From: Thinopyrum elongatum
Lineage: Eukaryota > Streptophyta > Magnoliopsida > Poales > Poaceae
Reading direction: 5' to 3'
NCBI GenBank assembly: GCA_011799875.1
Contig: CM022297.1
Location: forward strand, 75,210,488 to 75,274,487
DNA length: 64,000 nt
Below are positions 54,412-64,000 of this stretch, piece by piece. The translations under genes were made by a program, and so were the position numbers. The notes under the pieces are model-generated. The model ran no database searches, was not told the origin of the DNA, and saw only the letters and a list, made by a program, of their open reading frames with translations. The stretch's first letter is position 1, and each line of letters starts with the position of its first letter.

Positions 54412-54450
54412 CTGACATGTGGGTCCAGTCCAGTGGGACCCACATGTCAG
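54412..54450. other. Perfect 15-bp inverted repeat in the LTR
   Basis: CTGACATGTGGGTCC (54412-54426) and its exact complement (54436-54450) with a 9-base loop. In RNA it would form a strong stem. Confidence 0.85.
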
Positions 54451-56108
54451 CCTCTGTTGAGACTAATAGTGAGTTAATCTAATTAACAGGGTTAATTAGG
54501 GGGTGGGCCCCATCTGTCAGTGAGACATTAGTCTAACTAATTAGTTTTTATTTATTTAATCATTTATTAGATTAATTAGCCGAGGGTGGTCCCACATGGC
54601 AGTGGCTGGGCTCGGCCCAGTCAGCACGTTGACCCGGGTCAACGGGGTCAACGGGACCCACCGGGGCCACTGGCAGTGTCCCTGGGTGGACCACACGCCT
54701 GGCCACGTCGGCTGGCCGGCGGCTAATCGCCGACGAGCACAAAACGCGGCGGAGGGACGTGGCCGGCGTCGAAAATGCGCCACAGGCCACCATTTTGCAC
54801 ACTTCCGGGTGCGTTCGAAAGCTAGGAGAGCGTCGCGTCGAGTGGTGACATGGAACCGATCGGAGATGGCCGGAAATGGCGCCGGCGATGAGCCGTGGCG
54901 GAGGCCGAAGCCTGAGCTCATCGGGTTCGACGTTTGGGCGCGCGGGCGGGCCACCTAACTAGCTACGCGGGGTCTATGGTGCACGAGGTGCACGCCGGAG
55001 GGGTCGGACGAGTGTGAAGTGGCACGGGAGCACGACAACTACGCCAACGGCGGCGACCGGAGCACGGTTGCGATGGCGGCCGCGCACAGGCCCGAAGAAG
55101 AGCAGGAAGAAGAGGGAGGAGATATGGGGCTCACCGCAGCGGCACACACGGCGGCCCGTGAAGGTTTAGTAGCGCTGAGGGCTCGGGGATGCCGGAGATC
55201 GCCGGAGATGCCGCAGACGGACGCGGCTCGATCCACGCGACGTGGAGCTTCCCGGCCCCAATCAACGGTGCCCGAGGTCGTGGCGGTCCATGGCGATGGC
55301 GCTGGACACGGCAGTGCGACGAGTGGAGCTCGGTGGCCGCGGGGATGAGCGAGGACGGCGGCAACCGCGTCGGCCGATGGATCTGAAGGGGAAGAAGGAG
55401 CGAGTGAGAGAGAGAGAGGTGAGGTGAGGAGTGAGTGAGGAGGTCCAGGGGGAAGCACGGGCCTCGTCCTTATCCCCCTCGTCGGCTGCGGGCGTCGGTG
55501 GCGTCGGCGTGTCGACGGGCGACCGGAGCGCGAGCGCTCAGCCATGGCGGTGGCGACACGCCGAAGGAGAGAGAGGGAGATGGGCCAGATGGGCCGTGGT
55601 CGGGGCACTGTGCACTTAGGCCCAGTGCACAGTGCCTCGTTTTATTTTTCTGTTTTCTGTTTTGCCTTTTCTTTATTTCTTTTCTATTTTAAAATAGTAA
55701 GGCCACTTGTGCTCTTTTATAGAATGTGGGACTTGGCCCAAATATTACAATGCAATATTACCTTTCACCAAAAATTGGTTTGGGCAAATTTAGATTTCTT
55801 TTGGATTTGATATGATTATAAATGATTTAAATAATGCTGTTTTGGTGCTGTTTCATGTGGTTTGAGTCATTTAACTAACTCCATCGTCATTGTTTATATT
55901 TTTATGAGTGCTTCTGGATTATTTTCTATTTAGTGAACATTTTTTCCCATAGTGTTTGAGCAAATTTATTTTGCACTTTTGAATTTGAGTTGATTTTCAG
56001 AATAGAGTTTGAATTGTTTTGATTAACCACTATGACTAGGCACTGCAAATGAGATGACTTGGCATTATTAGCAGATAATCACAGTGGCTATTACACAGGG
56101 GTGTTACA

Positions 56109-56124
56109 AATTCTCCTCCCCTAA
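56109..56124 (-). promoter_or_regulatory. Polypurine tract of the Gypsy element
   Basis: On the minus strand TAGGGGAGGAGAATT ends directly at the 3' LTR. Confidence 0.75.
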
Positions 56125-56146
56125 AAGAAATTCTCGTCCCGAGAAT

Positions 56147-59100
56147 TCATGAAGAAGAAGGAAAGAGGTCGGGGTATTCCTTGCGGAGATGATCCTCGCG
56201 TTCCCAAGTGGCTTCGTCTTCAGTATGATTCGACCACTGCACTTTGAGGAACTTGGTCGTCTTCTGACGAGTTCGACGTTCAGCTTCATCGAGGATGCGA
56301 ATCGGATGCTCCTTATAAGAAAGGTCATCTTGCAATTGGAGCATCTCATGATCCACTGCGCGGTGTGGAGATTCCTTGAAGCATTTATGAAGTTGCGACA
56401 CGTGGAAGACATCATGGATATGAGAGAATTGTGGTGGCAACTCCAATTTATATGCCACATGTCCACGTCTGGCAACAATGCGAAAGGGACCAATATAGCG
56501 AGGAGCTAGCTTGCCCTTGATTCCGAATCGACGGATGCCCTTCATAGGAGTGACACGAAGATAAGCTTGATCACCTGGTTGATAAGTCAGACCCCATCGC
56601 TTGTGATCATAGTTGCTCTTCTGGCGGTCCTGAGCCGCCTTAAGATTTTCTCGGACAATTCTGACTTGTTCTTCAACGTGTTGGATAATGTCCGGTCCCA
56701 CGAGAGGTCGTTCCCCAGTTTCTGACCAATTCAGAGGGGTTCGACACTTACGTCCATAAAGCACTTCGAAGGGGGCCATTTTCAAGCTGGCTTGGTAGCT
56801 ATTGTTATAAGAGAATTCGGCAAACGGGAGAGATTCCTCCCACTTCTTACCGAATGATATAACACAAGCCCGAAGCATATCTTCAAGTACTTGATTAACT
56901 CGCTCGACTTGGCCTTGGGACTGAGGATGATAAGCTGAACTCCATGTAATGTGAGTCCCCATAGCTTCTTGGAAACTTTTCCAGAACTTGGACGTGAAAA
57001 GACCGCCACGGTCCGAACTGATCTCCTTCGAAATACCGTGGAGTGAAACGATTCTGGAGATATACAATTCTGCTAACTGGCTAGCAGTGATAGTCTCCTT
57101 GACAGGCAGAAAATGTGCAACCTTGGAAAGTTGATCGACGACGACAAGAATAGCATCGTGACCTTTCTGAGACTTGGGAAGACCAATAATGAAATCCATT
57201 TGCATTTTATCCCATTTCCACAAAGGAATAGGGAGTGGTTGAAGAATTCCAGCAGGCTTCTGATGTTCTGCTTTCACGCAACGACATACGTCACATTCAG
57301 CAACATATCGAGCAATGTCCTATTTCATTCTAGACCACCAGTACCTCTGTCGGAGATCCCGATACATCTTGGTGCTTCCCGGATGGATAGACAGCGGTGT
57401 ATCATGAGCTTCTTTCATGACCTTGTCAGTCATAAGCTCGAAGCGAGGTACTACAATGCGGTCTCGAAAATATAAAGTTCCATCTTCTGCAATCGAGAAA
57501 TCCCTGTACTTCTCAAGGTGAAGCTCTTTCTTCATCAGATCGATTTTAGCATCTTTGGCTTGCGCTTCTTTAATAGCTTTCTCAAGGTCTGGTTGTACCA
57601 CAAGGTTATTAAGAGAACCCTGCGGAATGATACAGACGTTCAACTTGCGCAATTCTTCATACAGCTGGGGTTGAGCTTGCTTAACCATGAGGTTATTGCA
57701 ATAGGACTTGCGGCTCAAAGCATCAGCCATCACATTAGCCTTGCTAGGAGTATAATAAATACCACAGTCATAGTCCGTAATTGTTTCCAACCATCGCTGT
57801 TGCCGGAGATTAAGATCCGGTTGAGTAAACAAATACTTCAAGATTTGATGATCGGTATAAATCTCACAGCGGTTACCAAGAAGGTAGTGTCGCCACTGCT
57901 TCAAAGCATAGATCACAGCAGCAAGTTCGAGATCATGCACTGGATAGTTTTCTTCATGTGGACGCAATTGTCATGAGGCATAAGCAATTACCTTCCGTTC
58001 TTGCGTTAGGACACAGCCTAATCCCTGACGAGAGGTGTCGCAATATATCACAAAGTCCTTGTGAGAATCGGGAGGAGCAAGCACTGGAGCAGAAGTAAGC
58101 TTGTCCTTGAGGGTCTGGAAACTCTCCTGACATTTGTCTGTCCACTCAAACTTAACGCCTTTGTGGAGCAGATTAGTCAGGGGCTTGGCGATCTTGGAAA
58201 AGTTCTCAACGAATCGACGGCAATAACTTGCAAGGCCGAGAAAAATTCGGACTTGCTTGGCATTCTTCGGAGGAGTCCAGTCAAGAATAGCCTGAATATG
58301 CTCCAGGTTAACGGCGATACCGTCCTTGGAAATCACATGTCCAAGGTAGGTCACTTCAGAAAGCCAAAATTCGCATTTGGAGTACTTGGCATACAACTTG
58401 TGTTCTCGAAGCCTTTCCAGAACAAGGCGAAGATGTTCGGCATGTTCTTCCTTATTCTTCGAATATACCAGAATATCATCCAGATATACCACGACAAACT
58501 TGTCGAGGTAATCCATGAATATATAATTCATCAGGCGGGAGAACGTAGCTGGAGCATTCGTTAGGCCAAATGACATGCGGTGTATTCATAGGAGCCATAA
58601 CGGGTAACAAATGCAGTCTTCGGAATATCCTCTTCGGGGACACGGATCTGGTGATAACCCAACCTCAAGTCAAGTTTAGAGAACACTGAAGATCCAGCAA
58701 GTTGATCATATAAATCATTGATCCGGGGAAGCGGATATTTATTCTGAATGGTTGCCTGGTTGATAGGACGGTAATCTTGGACCAACCTATTCGTACCATC
58801 TTTCTTCTTGACAAAGAGAGACGGTGCTCCCCAGGCAGAGGAACTAGGACGGATGAAGCCCTTCTTAAGTGATTTATCGATTTCTTCCTTAAGTTCGAGA
58901 AGGTGGTGCGGTGGCATCTTGTAAGGACGCTTCGCAATAGGAGTGGTGCCAGGCTTCAGGTCGATGACAAACTCAACAGCTCTAGCAGGGGGTATTCCTG
59001 GAAGTTCTTCTGGAAAAACATCCTGGAATTCGCAGACAATTGGAACGTTCTCTATCCCCTCAAGCGGAGAAGCGTTCAACCCATTCAAGGCATAAATCTG

Positions 59101-60560
59101 AGCCTCGGCATTCTGAGTGATATGAGCTCGGTAATTCACTAACTCATTTGACGGGTGAAGGAGATGAACAACCTTAGTGGCACAGTTGATTGAGGCACAA
59201 TGGGCCTTCAACCAATCCATTCCCAATATAAGGTCAATGCTAGATGACTTGAGGAATATGGGAAATGCCTGAAACTTCAACCCTTCTATCTCAACAGTGA
59301 CTTCGGGGCTGAATAGGGAAGCTTGGCACTGGCCCGCAGGAGTATTTACCGCTAACGGATGGTGCAATTTATCATATTTAATGCCATGCATGAATGCGAA
59401 TTCTTCCGACATGAATGAATGTGATGCTCCTGAATCAAATAAAACCGAAGCTGGTACTGAATTAACAGTAAGTGTACCCATCACAGTAGCTGGTTGGTCT
59501 GGGTCTTCATTCATGTTGACATGAAAGGCCTGCCCACGACCATAAGAAGGTCTGGCATTGTTGTTACACTGCTGAGGAATTCCACGGCTATTACCACGGC
59601 CAGCAGAAGGAAGAGCTAGCTGATTCTGATTCTGAGAGCAGTCTCTGGCACGGTGACCTGGCTGGCCACACTTGAAGCAGAGTCCACTGTCTGGACGTGG
59701 TGCAGGAGCTCGATGTGGAGGGGCTCAAAGAGGCTGCCTCGGCGGTAGAGGAGGCAGACGGGGTGCAGCATATGCAGGCCTGTACATTGGAGCTGCTGGA
59801 CGATACATGCTCTGTGGAATCCAAATTCGGCGCTTCTGGGAAGACGAGCCCGAAGATGAGCCCGCTTCACGAGTGCGTCTGGTTGCTTCCTTATGCTTCT
59901 TCAGACCAGTCTCGACCATAATGGCCTTATTCACCAAGGTAGCGAAGTCGGGATAGTCTTGGACGAGCAGGGCTAGCTGAATGTCATGATGTAGCCCTTC
60001 ACGGAACTTCTCCTGCCTACGAGCATCTGTGGGGATGTCTTCTTCAGCATAGCGAGATAAATCAAGGAACTCTCGCTGGTAGACCTCCACAGTCTTGTTG
60101 CCTTGGACGAGGTTGCGGAACTCGGCCTTCTTGCGTGCTATAACTGCTTGAGGAATATAGCGAGCGCGAAAAGCAGTCTTGAACTCCACCCAAGTGACAA
60201 CAGTTCCAGGAGGTAGAGTCTGTCGGTGAGTGGCCCATCATTGTGATGCGGGTCCCTTCAGGAAGTACGTCGCGAAGGTGACATAGTTGGCAGGGGCGAC
60301 ATCAGCGGACTCCATCTCATAGAAGATGTCACGCAGCCAGTCATCGGCATCCAGCGGATTAACTGTGTTGCGGAAGAACGACGGGTTGAGTCGCACAAAC
60401 TCTGGCAGTGTGATTGAAGGTGGCTGCTGGTCGGCATTGCGACGAGGGAACTGTTGCATAATCCCCGTCATGAATTGGCGGTTCAGTTCAAACTGTTGCA
60501 TCATAGCAGCCATATAGTCAGGCAGTGGGGGTGGAGGTGGATTGTTATCACCTATCCTGC
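56147..60560 (-). pseudogene. Gypsy gag-pol polyprotein with four stops and one frameshift
   Basis: On the minus strand: gag (ITLPEFVRLNPSFF, DADDWLRDIFYEM, then EFKTAFRARYIPQAVIARKK), zinc knuckle [14 protein letters not shown] near 59680, aspartic protease [13 protein letters not shown] near 59435, RT ([34 protein letters not shown] near 58470), RNase H (TDHQILKYL), zinc-binding integrase N-domain ([17 protein letters not shown]), integrase core (MQMDFIIGLP, SSDRGGLF, GQVERVNQ) and a C-terminal chromodomain-like part (FLKVQWSNHTEDEATWERED). Breaks: TGA at 60240-60238, TGA at 59727-59725, a 1-bp loss near 58578, TGA at 57973-57971 and TAG at 57322-57320. The integrase half, 57277-56147, is open. 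Catalytic residues are present, so the copy died recently. Confidence 0.88.
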
Positions 60561-60958
60561 TAAATCAACAGGGGTAGTTTAGCAGAAGGCACTACGAATG
60601 TTTAGCAACAAGCATGATGTATCACGACGGAATTTAAGTAGTAGAACAGATGCTTAATAGTAGTCATTAAGTCATACAGATCCATACAGAGTCGGTTACA
60701 TTCGGGCAGCATAACGGCGCAAATTCAAAAGCTAGACATGCTAGGCGGCGCGCAGGCATGCGGTAAGGAAGTACACAACGAGACATAGCAAAGGCTACAT
60801 CAACGTCGGAGAAAACCACTGAAACGGGGTAGCTGCAAGTGTGGACGACGGACGTTCGTCGAAGAAGGATCCTGCGCTCCATGTGCACTCTGATGCAGAA
60901 CCTGGTCTCGAGCTGAAAGAAGAGGTCCACATGCAGGCGTGTGACCTCCCACAGCAGG

Positions 60959-61645
60959 CTAATCGATCCCTGGTGGCATCTCGGTCCTGCGCGGGTAAAG
61001 GATATGCTCCGGATGTATCCCTGCACGAACAGCTGGTAGCAACTGCGTCATAGCCTCGTAGAGTCGTACTCGAGTGGCGAACAACTCGACGGCAAGAGCC
61101 CGAACGGTGCGATCCAGAGCCTGAGTACACTGAATCAGAACTCGCGGATCGTAGCGACGAGCCTCGTACGGGGCACTGATAGCCGTGTAGTATCCAGTAG
61201 CATCTCCAGCAGGGGCATACGGAATGTATCGAAACTCAGATACATCCAAGCTAGCGTTGTGCTCTCCTCGGAGACGAGCAACAGCAGAGTAGGCGGCATC
61301 ATGGACTGCCATCTCAATCGTCACGCCGATACCGTGGAAAAGGTACAGCTCAATGTCTGAGTTATCCTGCTGATCATAGATGCGAACATCAGCATAGTAC
61401 TGCTCCTGGTTGAACTCGCGGTAAACCTCGTAGACCATGTACTCGGGGTACCAGCGGTAACCCAGCCTGGTCAAGAGAGCGATCAGAACAACTGGAAACC
61501 CAGGGGCATCGCGAGCCCACGTGCGAAGAACAAGCTGCGTCGTGGGGCGCGGTGGAAACAGACGATCCATCTGAAACAGAGGAAGTTCAGAGTTGTCATA
61601 TGACGGTAAGGAATATAACAGATCTTGAAGGGAAAGGTTAAACAA
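60959..61645 (-). CDS. Extra open reading frame between primer site and gag
   Basis: Intact 228-codon frame in the sense orientation of the element, ending 400 bp before gag and in another phase. The second methionine at 61570 (MDRLFPPRPTTQLVLRTWAR) may be the real start, giving 203 residues. Visible segments: LGYRWYPEYMVYEVYREF, a likely strand-rich part, DIELYLFHGIGVTIEMAVHD, the helix AAYSAVARLRGEH, and a long C-terminal helix (ALDRTVRALAVELFATRVRL). Strands followed by an alanine-rich helix recall, loosely, a double-stranded-RNA-binding fold. I recall frames like this upstream of gag in other Triticeae Gypsy elements but know no function. It has no stop although the polyprotein has four. 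Confidence 0.6.
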   Translation of the reverse strand: MFNLSLQDLLYSLPSYDNSELPLFQMDRLFPPRPTTQLVLRTWARDAPGFPVVLIALLTRLGYRWYPEYMVYEVYREFNQEQYYADVRIYDQQDNSDIELYLFHGIGVTIEMAVHDAAYSAVARLRGEHNASLDVSEFRYIPYAPAGDATGYYTAISAPYEARRYDPRVLIQCTQALDRTVRALAVELFATRVRLYEAMTQLLPAVRAGIHPEHILYPRRTEMPPGID

Positions 61646-61947
61646 AACAATGGAAAGGAAAATGATTATCAGACTAATCAGATCAATGTCAGGGAAATCG
61701 CACAGAATCCAGCTCTCCAGAAGGATGGAATTTATGAGATCCTAAGTGTCGGCGTTAGTGAATTTATTAAACCCGAATAGAAGAGAGATCAGAGTCCCAG
61801 AGTAAAGACGAGGAATAAAAGATCCTAATACCACCCAGTTGGCGACGTGGGCCCGTAAGCCACACAGCCAAGTTAGTAAAACAGTTTTCGGTTACTAGAC
61901 TCAACTTCGGCCAAGGAATTAGAAAGGGGGATACCTAGAGACAGTCG

Positions 61948-61960
61948 GCTCTGATACCAA
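61948..61960 (-). promoter_or_regulatory. Primer binding site of the Gypsy element
   Basis: The minus strand reads TTGGTATCAGAGC directly beside the LTR, matching the initiator-methionine tRNA primer site. Confidence 0.85.
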
Positions 61961-61962
61961 TC

Positions 61963-64000
61963 TGTGATGACCCCGGCTTAATCGTGCACTAACCATACAC
62001 GTAAATGCACACGATCAGGCCAAAGGACTCACTTGAAGATATCACAACACAACTCTAAAACATAAATAAGTCATACAAGCTTTATATTACAAGCCAGGGC
62101 CTCGAGGGCTCGAATACATAGCTCGATGGCATACAAGTGTCAACGGAAGCATCAGATATCTGGGTACAGATATATTACAGAAATGAAGATAAGCCTTTAG
62201 GAAGGCGGGGCAAAATAAAATACTATGATTGAAAGGCGTAGGCCTCCTGCCTAGGACCCTCCGAATCCTACTCCTGGTCGTCTGTCGGCTCCTCGTAGTA
62301 GTACTCGCCGGGAGGGTAGTAGTAGTAGCCGTAGTCGTCGACGGGGGCAGCTAACTCAGGGGCTCCGTCATCTGGCGGCGTCAATTGGATATGGGGAGAA
62401 AAAGAAAATAAAGCAAACGTGAGTACTCATCCGAAGTACTCAGCAAGCAAGGATCTACACTACATATGCAACATTTTCAAAGGAGGGCTATATATGTGGA
62501 CTGGGCTGCAGAAATGCCAGAATAGAGGGGAGAGCCTAGTCCTATCGAAGACTAGCATCTTCATCAGTCTTGCAGCATTAGAAGAGTGCAGAGTAACATA
62601 ATGTAAAGTAGTAGTAATGTCATCAACCTCGGCCAGAGATTCTTCCTCGACTCCCTGCGAGAAAGCAATCCCAGAGCCATACTATCAATTTCATCTCAAG
62701 TCATCAGTTCTAGTTGTACCGATCGGGATACAACTCCGAGTGTCCGTTACCGTAGGACAGGCTATCGATAGATTGTTTCTTCCCTGCAGGGGTGCACCAA
62801 CTTACCTACCACGCTCGCTTAACTACGGCCGGACACACTTTTCTGGGTCATGCCCAGCCTCGGCCAAACGATACGCCGCAACTCGACCGAATACTTAAAA
62901 GAGAGGTCAGCACGCCGGACTAACCCTATGCCCCCAGGGGTCTTGGGCCATCGCCCCGGGAACTCCTGCACGTTGCGAACGCGGCCGGTGAGCAGACCTA
63001 GCCCCCCTTATACAAGTGCAGGGCATTACCAGTCCAACCCAGCGCGCACCACTCAGTCGCTGACATCTATTAAGCTCCGGCTGAAGTATACGACACAGAA
63101 CGCCCATACTATGCCCACGTGATGGTTGGTGCTATCAGGCCAGAGGCCCCTCAGATCAAATATCCAAACCGTTAGTGTGTTGGTAGTGCGGTAACGAGCA
63201 GAGACTCACGAAAGATGTGACCCCGTCGCCCCGTCTCGAGGACTTGCGGCAAGGGCTAAGAATGCCCGGCCACGCCTCGTATTCATCTTTCGGGCACCGT
63301 CCAGGTCCACCCGATTCTGGCAAGACCATTGGAAACTCAGGTCCACCTCTACTAGGTGGTACCACCTGTCCCTCCAGTCCTGCAGTACAAGTAACTCTCA
63401 CGGGTACCCCTTAGGGCCGACCCGTCCTTATCTAGTTTAATCAGTATCAACAATAATGTAAAGGCATCCGTGTGGCCACCACATCAAGAAGGAATCCGAG
63501 GCATCACCCTAGTTGGACTCCCTCGGATGTTACCGTCAAGGTGAACGAAGGAGGAATCACCCTCGAGGTCCACACTTGAAGTGTTGCCCGACGACGTCGT
63601 TATCGGGGGTGGTGTAGGAGGAATCACCCTCGCTTACCACGACCAACTAACTAACCTACAAGGTTATCATCAGAAGTGCTGACGAGGTATCACCCTCGGC
63701 ACTCGATAGTAACCAGTAGTGTCGGCAACTAAGGGGGGAAGTGAAGTGCGGTGTCGGGGCCTGGTCTTCAATCCCATTATTCGGGTCTTCTGATAATCCA
63801 GCGGGGCAGTCGGGATATAGTGGGGTCTCTGATGGTCTCTACCCAACCTATCTAAACAGTTTAGGATAACAGGTAGGTAACAAAGCAGGTTACAATAAAT
63901 AGGCTATGCAGCAGATATAGGATAATAGCAGCGGCAGTAACTTCTAATGCAAGCAAAGGAGAGAAAAGAGTGGGCGATATCGGAATGCTCAAAAGGGGGG
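61963..64000 (-). repeat. 5' LTR of the Gypsy element, partial (window edge)
   Basis: Aligned to 51855-53880 with about 1 percent difference. It has an extra GTAAATGCACAC near 62000; short ACACG repeats flank this, so the other LTR probably lost it by slippage. Confidence 0.88.

Larger units (their letters stand above)
51855..56108 (-). repeat. Complete 3' LTR of the Gypsy element (4254 bp)
   Basis: Bounded by TGTGACGACC at the left and GGTGTTACA at the right. It lacks a 12-bp segment (GTAAATGCACAC) that the other LTR has near 62000. It contains a (GTA)n-like tract (52170-52225), four spaced ATCACCCTCG motifs, three phased TGACGTCA-type sites and a perfect hairpin. The GC-rich part 54560-55620 gives long but meaningless frames on both strands. 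Confidence 0.88.
51855..64000 (-). mobile_element. Chromovirus-type Gypsy LTR retrotransposon, runs off the right edge
   Basis: Minus orientation. 3' LTR 51855-56108, polypurine tract, polyprotein gene, extra ORF, primer binding site, then 5' LTR from 61963 to beyond the window. On the element's strand the LTR starts TGTAACACCCC and ends GTCACA. Integrase with a chromodomain-like tail and very long LTRs suggest the Tekay/Del lineage (inference). Left flank TTTAA (51850-51854) is the candidate target duplication; the other side is not in the window. The LTR pair differs by roughly 20 substitutions in 2.0 kb by hand count, most of them transitions. Confidence 0.88.

Noticed and set aside
54556..55608. 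Several frames of 100 to 190 codons in the Gypsy LTR
   Set aside because: GC-rich LTR sequence, overlapping frames on both strands, no domain.
61948..61960. tRNA-like sequence
   Set aside because: It is only the primer binding site complementary to the 3' end of a tRNA, not a tRNA gene.

Overview
The window looks like a gene-poor, transposon-rich stretch of a Triticeae grass chromosome (wheat, Aegilops, barley or rye type). The evidence is the kind of repeats present: an Athila-lineage Gypsy element with a TGATACGTCTCC-type LTR, CACTA elements with CACTACCGGAATC and CACTAGTAGAAAACAG ends, many LINE 3' tails, hAT-, Stowaway- and foldback-type MITEs, and a chromovirus-type Gypsy with LTRs over 4 kb. 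Family and species are inferred from recalled repeat features, not from a database search. No rRNA or tRNA gene and no CRISPR array was recognised.

Layout. 1-2025: decayed minus-strand zinc-knuckle/DUF4283-like pseudogene. 2031-9529: non-autonomous Athila-like element with a 5-bp target duplication CGCAG, lacking RT and integrase, and itself carrying a 195-bp hAT-like MITE. 9535-10231: flank rich in pyrimidines. 10232-16193: Copia element with an almost complete but broken pol, a 785-bp tandem duplication of gag, an unexplained 0.75-kb internal segment and no protease. 16196-18533 and 29616-35729: two directly repeated copies of a locus that carries a minus-strand, multi-exon gene with an RRM-like C-terminus. 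Copy A (16429-17952) has a tandemly tripled 63-bp exon and has lost its last exon. Copy B (34564 down to 23971) appears to keep its last exon across an 8.3-kb intron filled with LINE and satellite-like DNA; its visible exons sum to an open 1191-bp reading frame.

18.5-29.6 kb, between the copies: LINE fragments, a CACTA element (from 19277) with a second, intact-ended CACTA element (20295-22791, TSD TGT) nested in it, RNase H and reverse-transcriptase relics. 35.7-51.85 kb: no convincing gene. It holds MITEs, degenerate tandem arrays, a foldback array, hairpin-rich minisatellites and two GC-rich islands that may be captured gene fragments. 51855-64000: minus-strand chromovirus-type Gypsy element with a complete 4254-bp 3' LTR, an internal region (extra ORF, gag, protease, RT, RNase H, integrase, chromodomain-like tail) and the first 2 kb of the other LTR. 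Its LTRs differ by about 1 percent by hand count, so it is one of the youngest insertions, yet its polyprotein has four stop codons and a frameshift.

The only candidate host genes are the paired RRM-like loci and the decayed zinc-knuckle locus; everything else is transposon or transposon debris. Insertion order can partly be read from target duplications and from an empty site in copy A.
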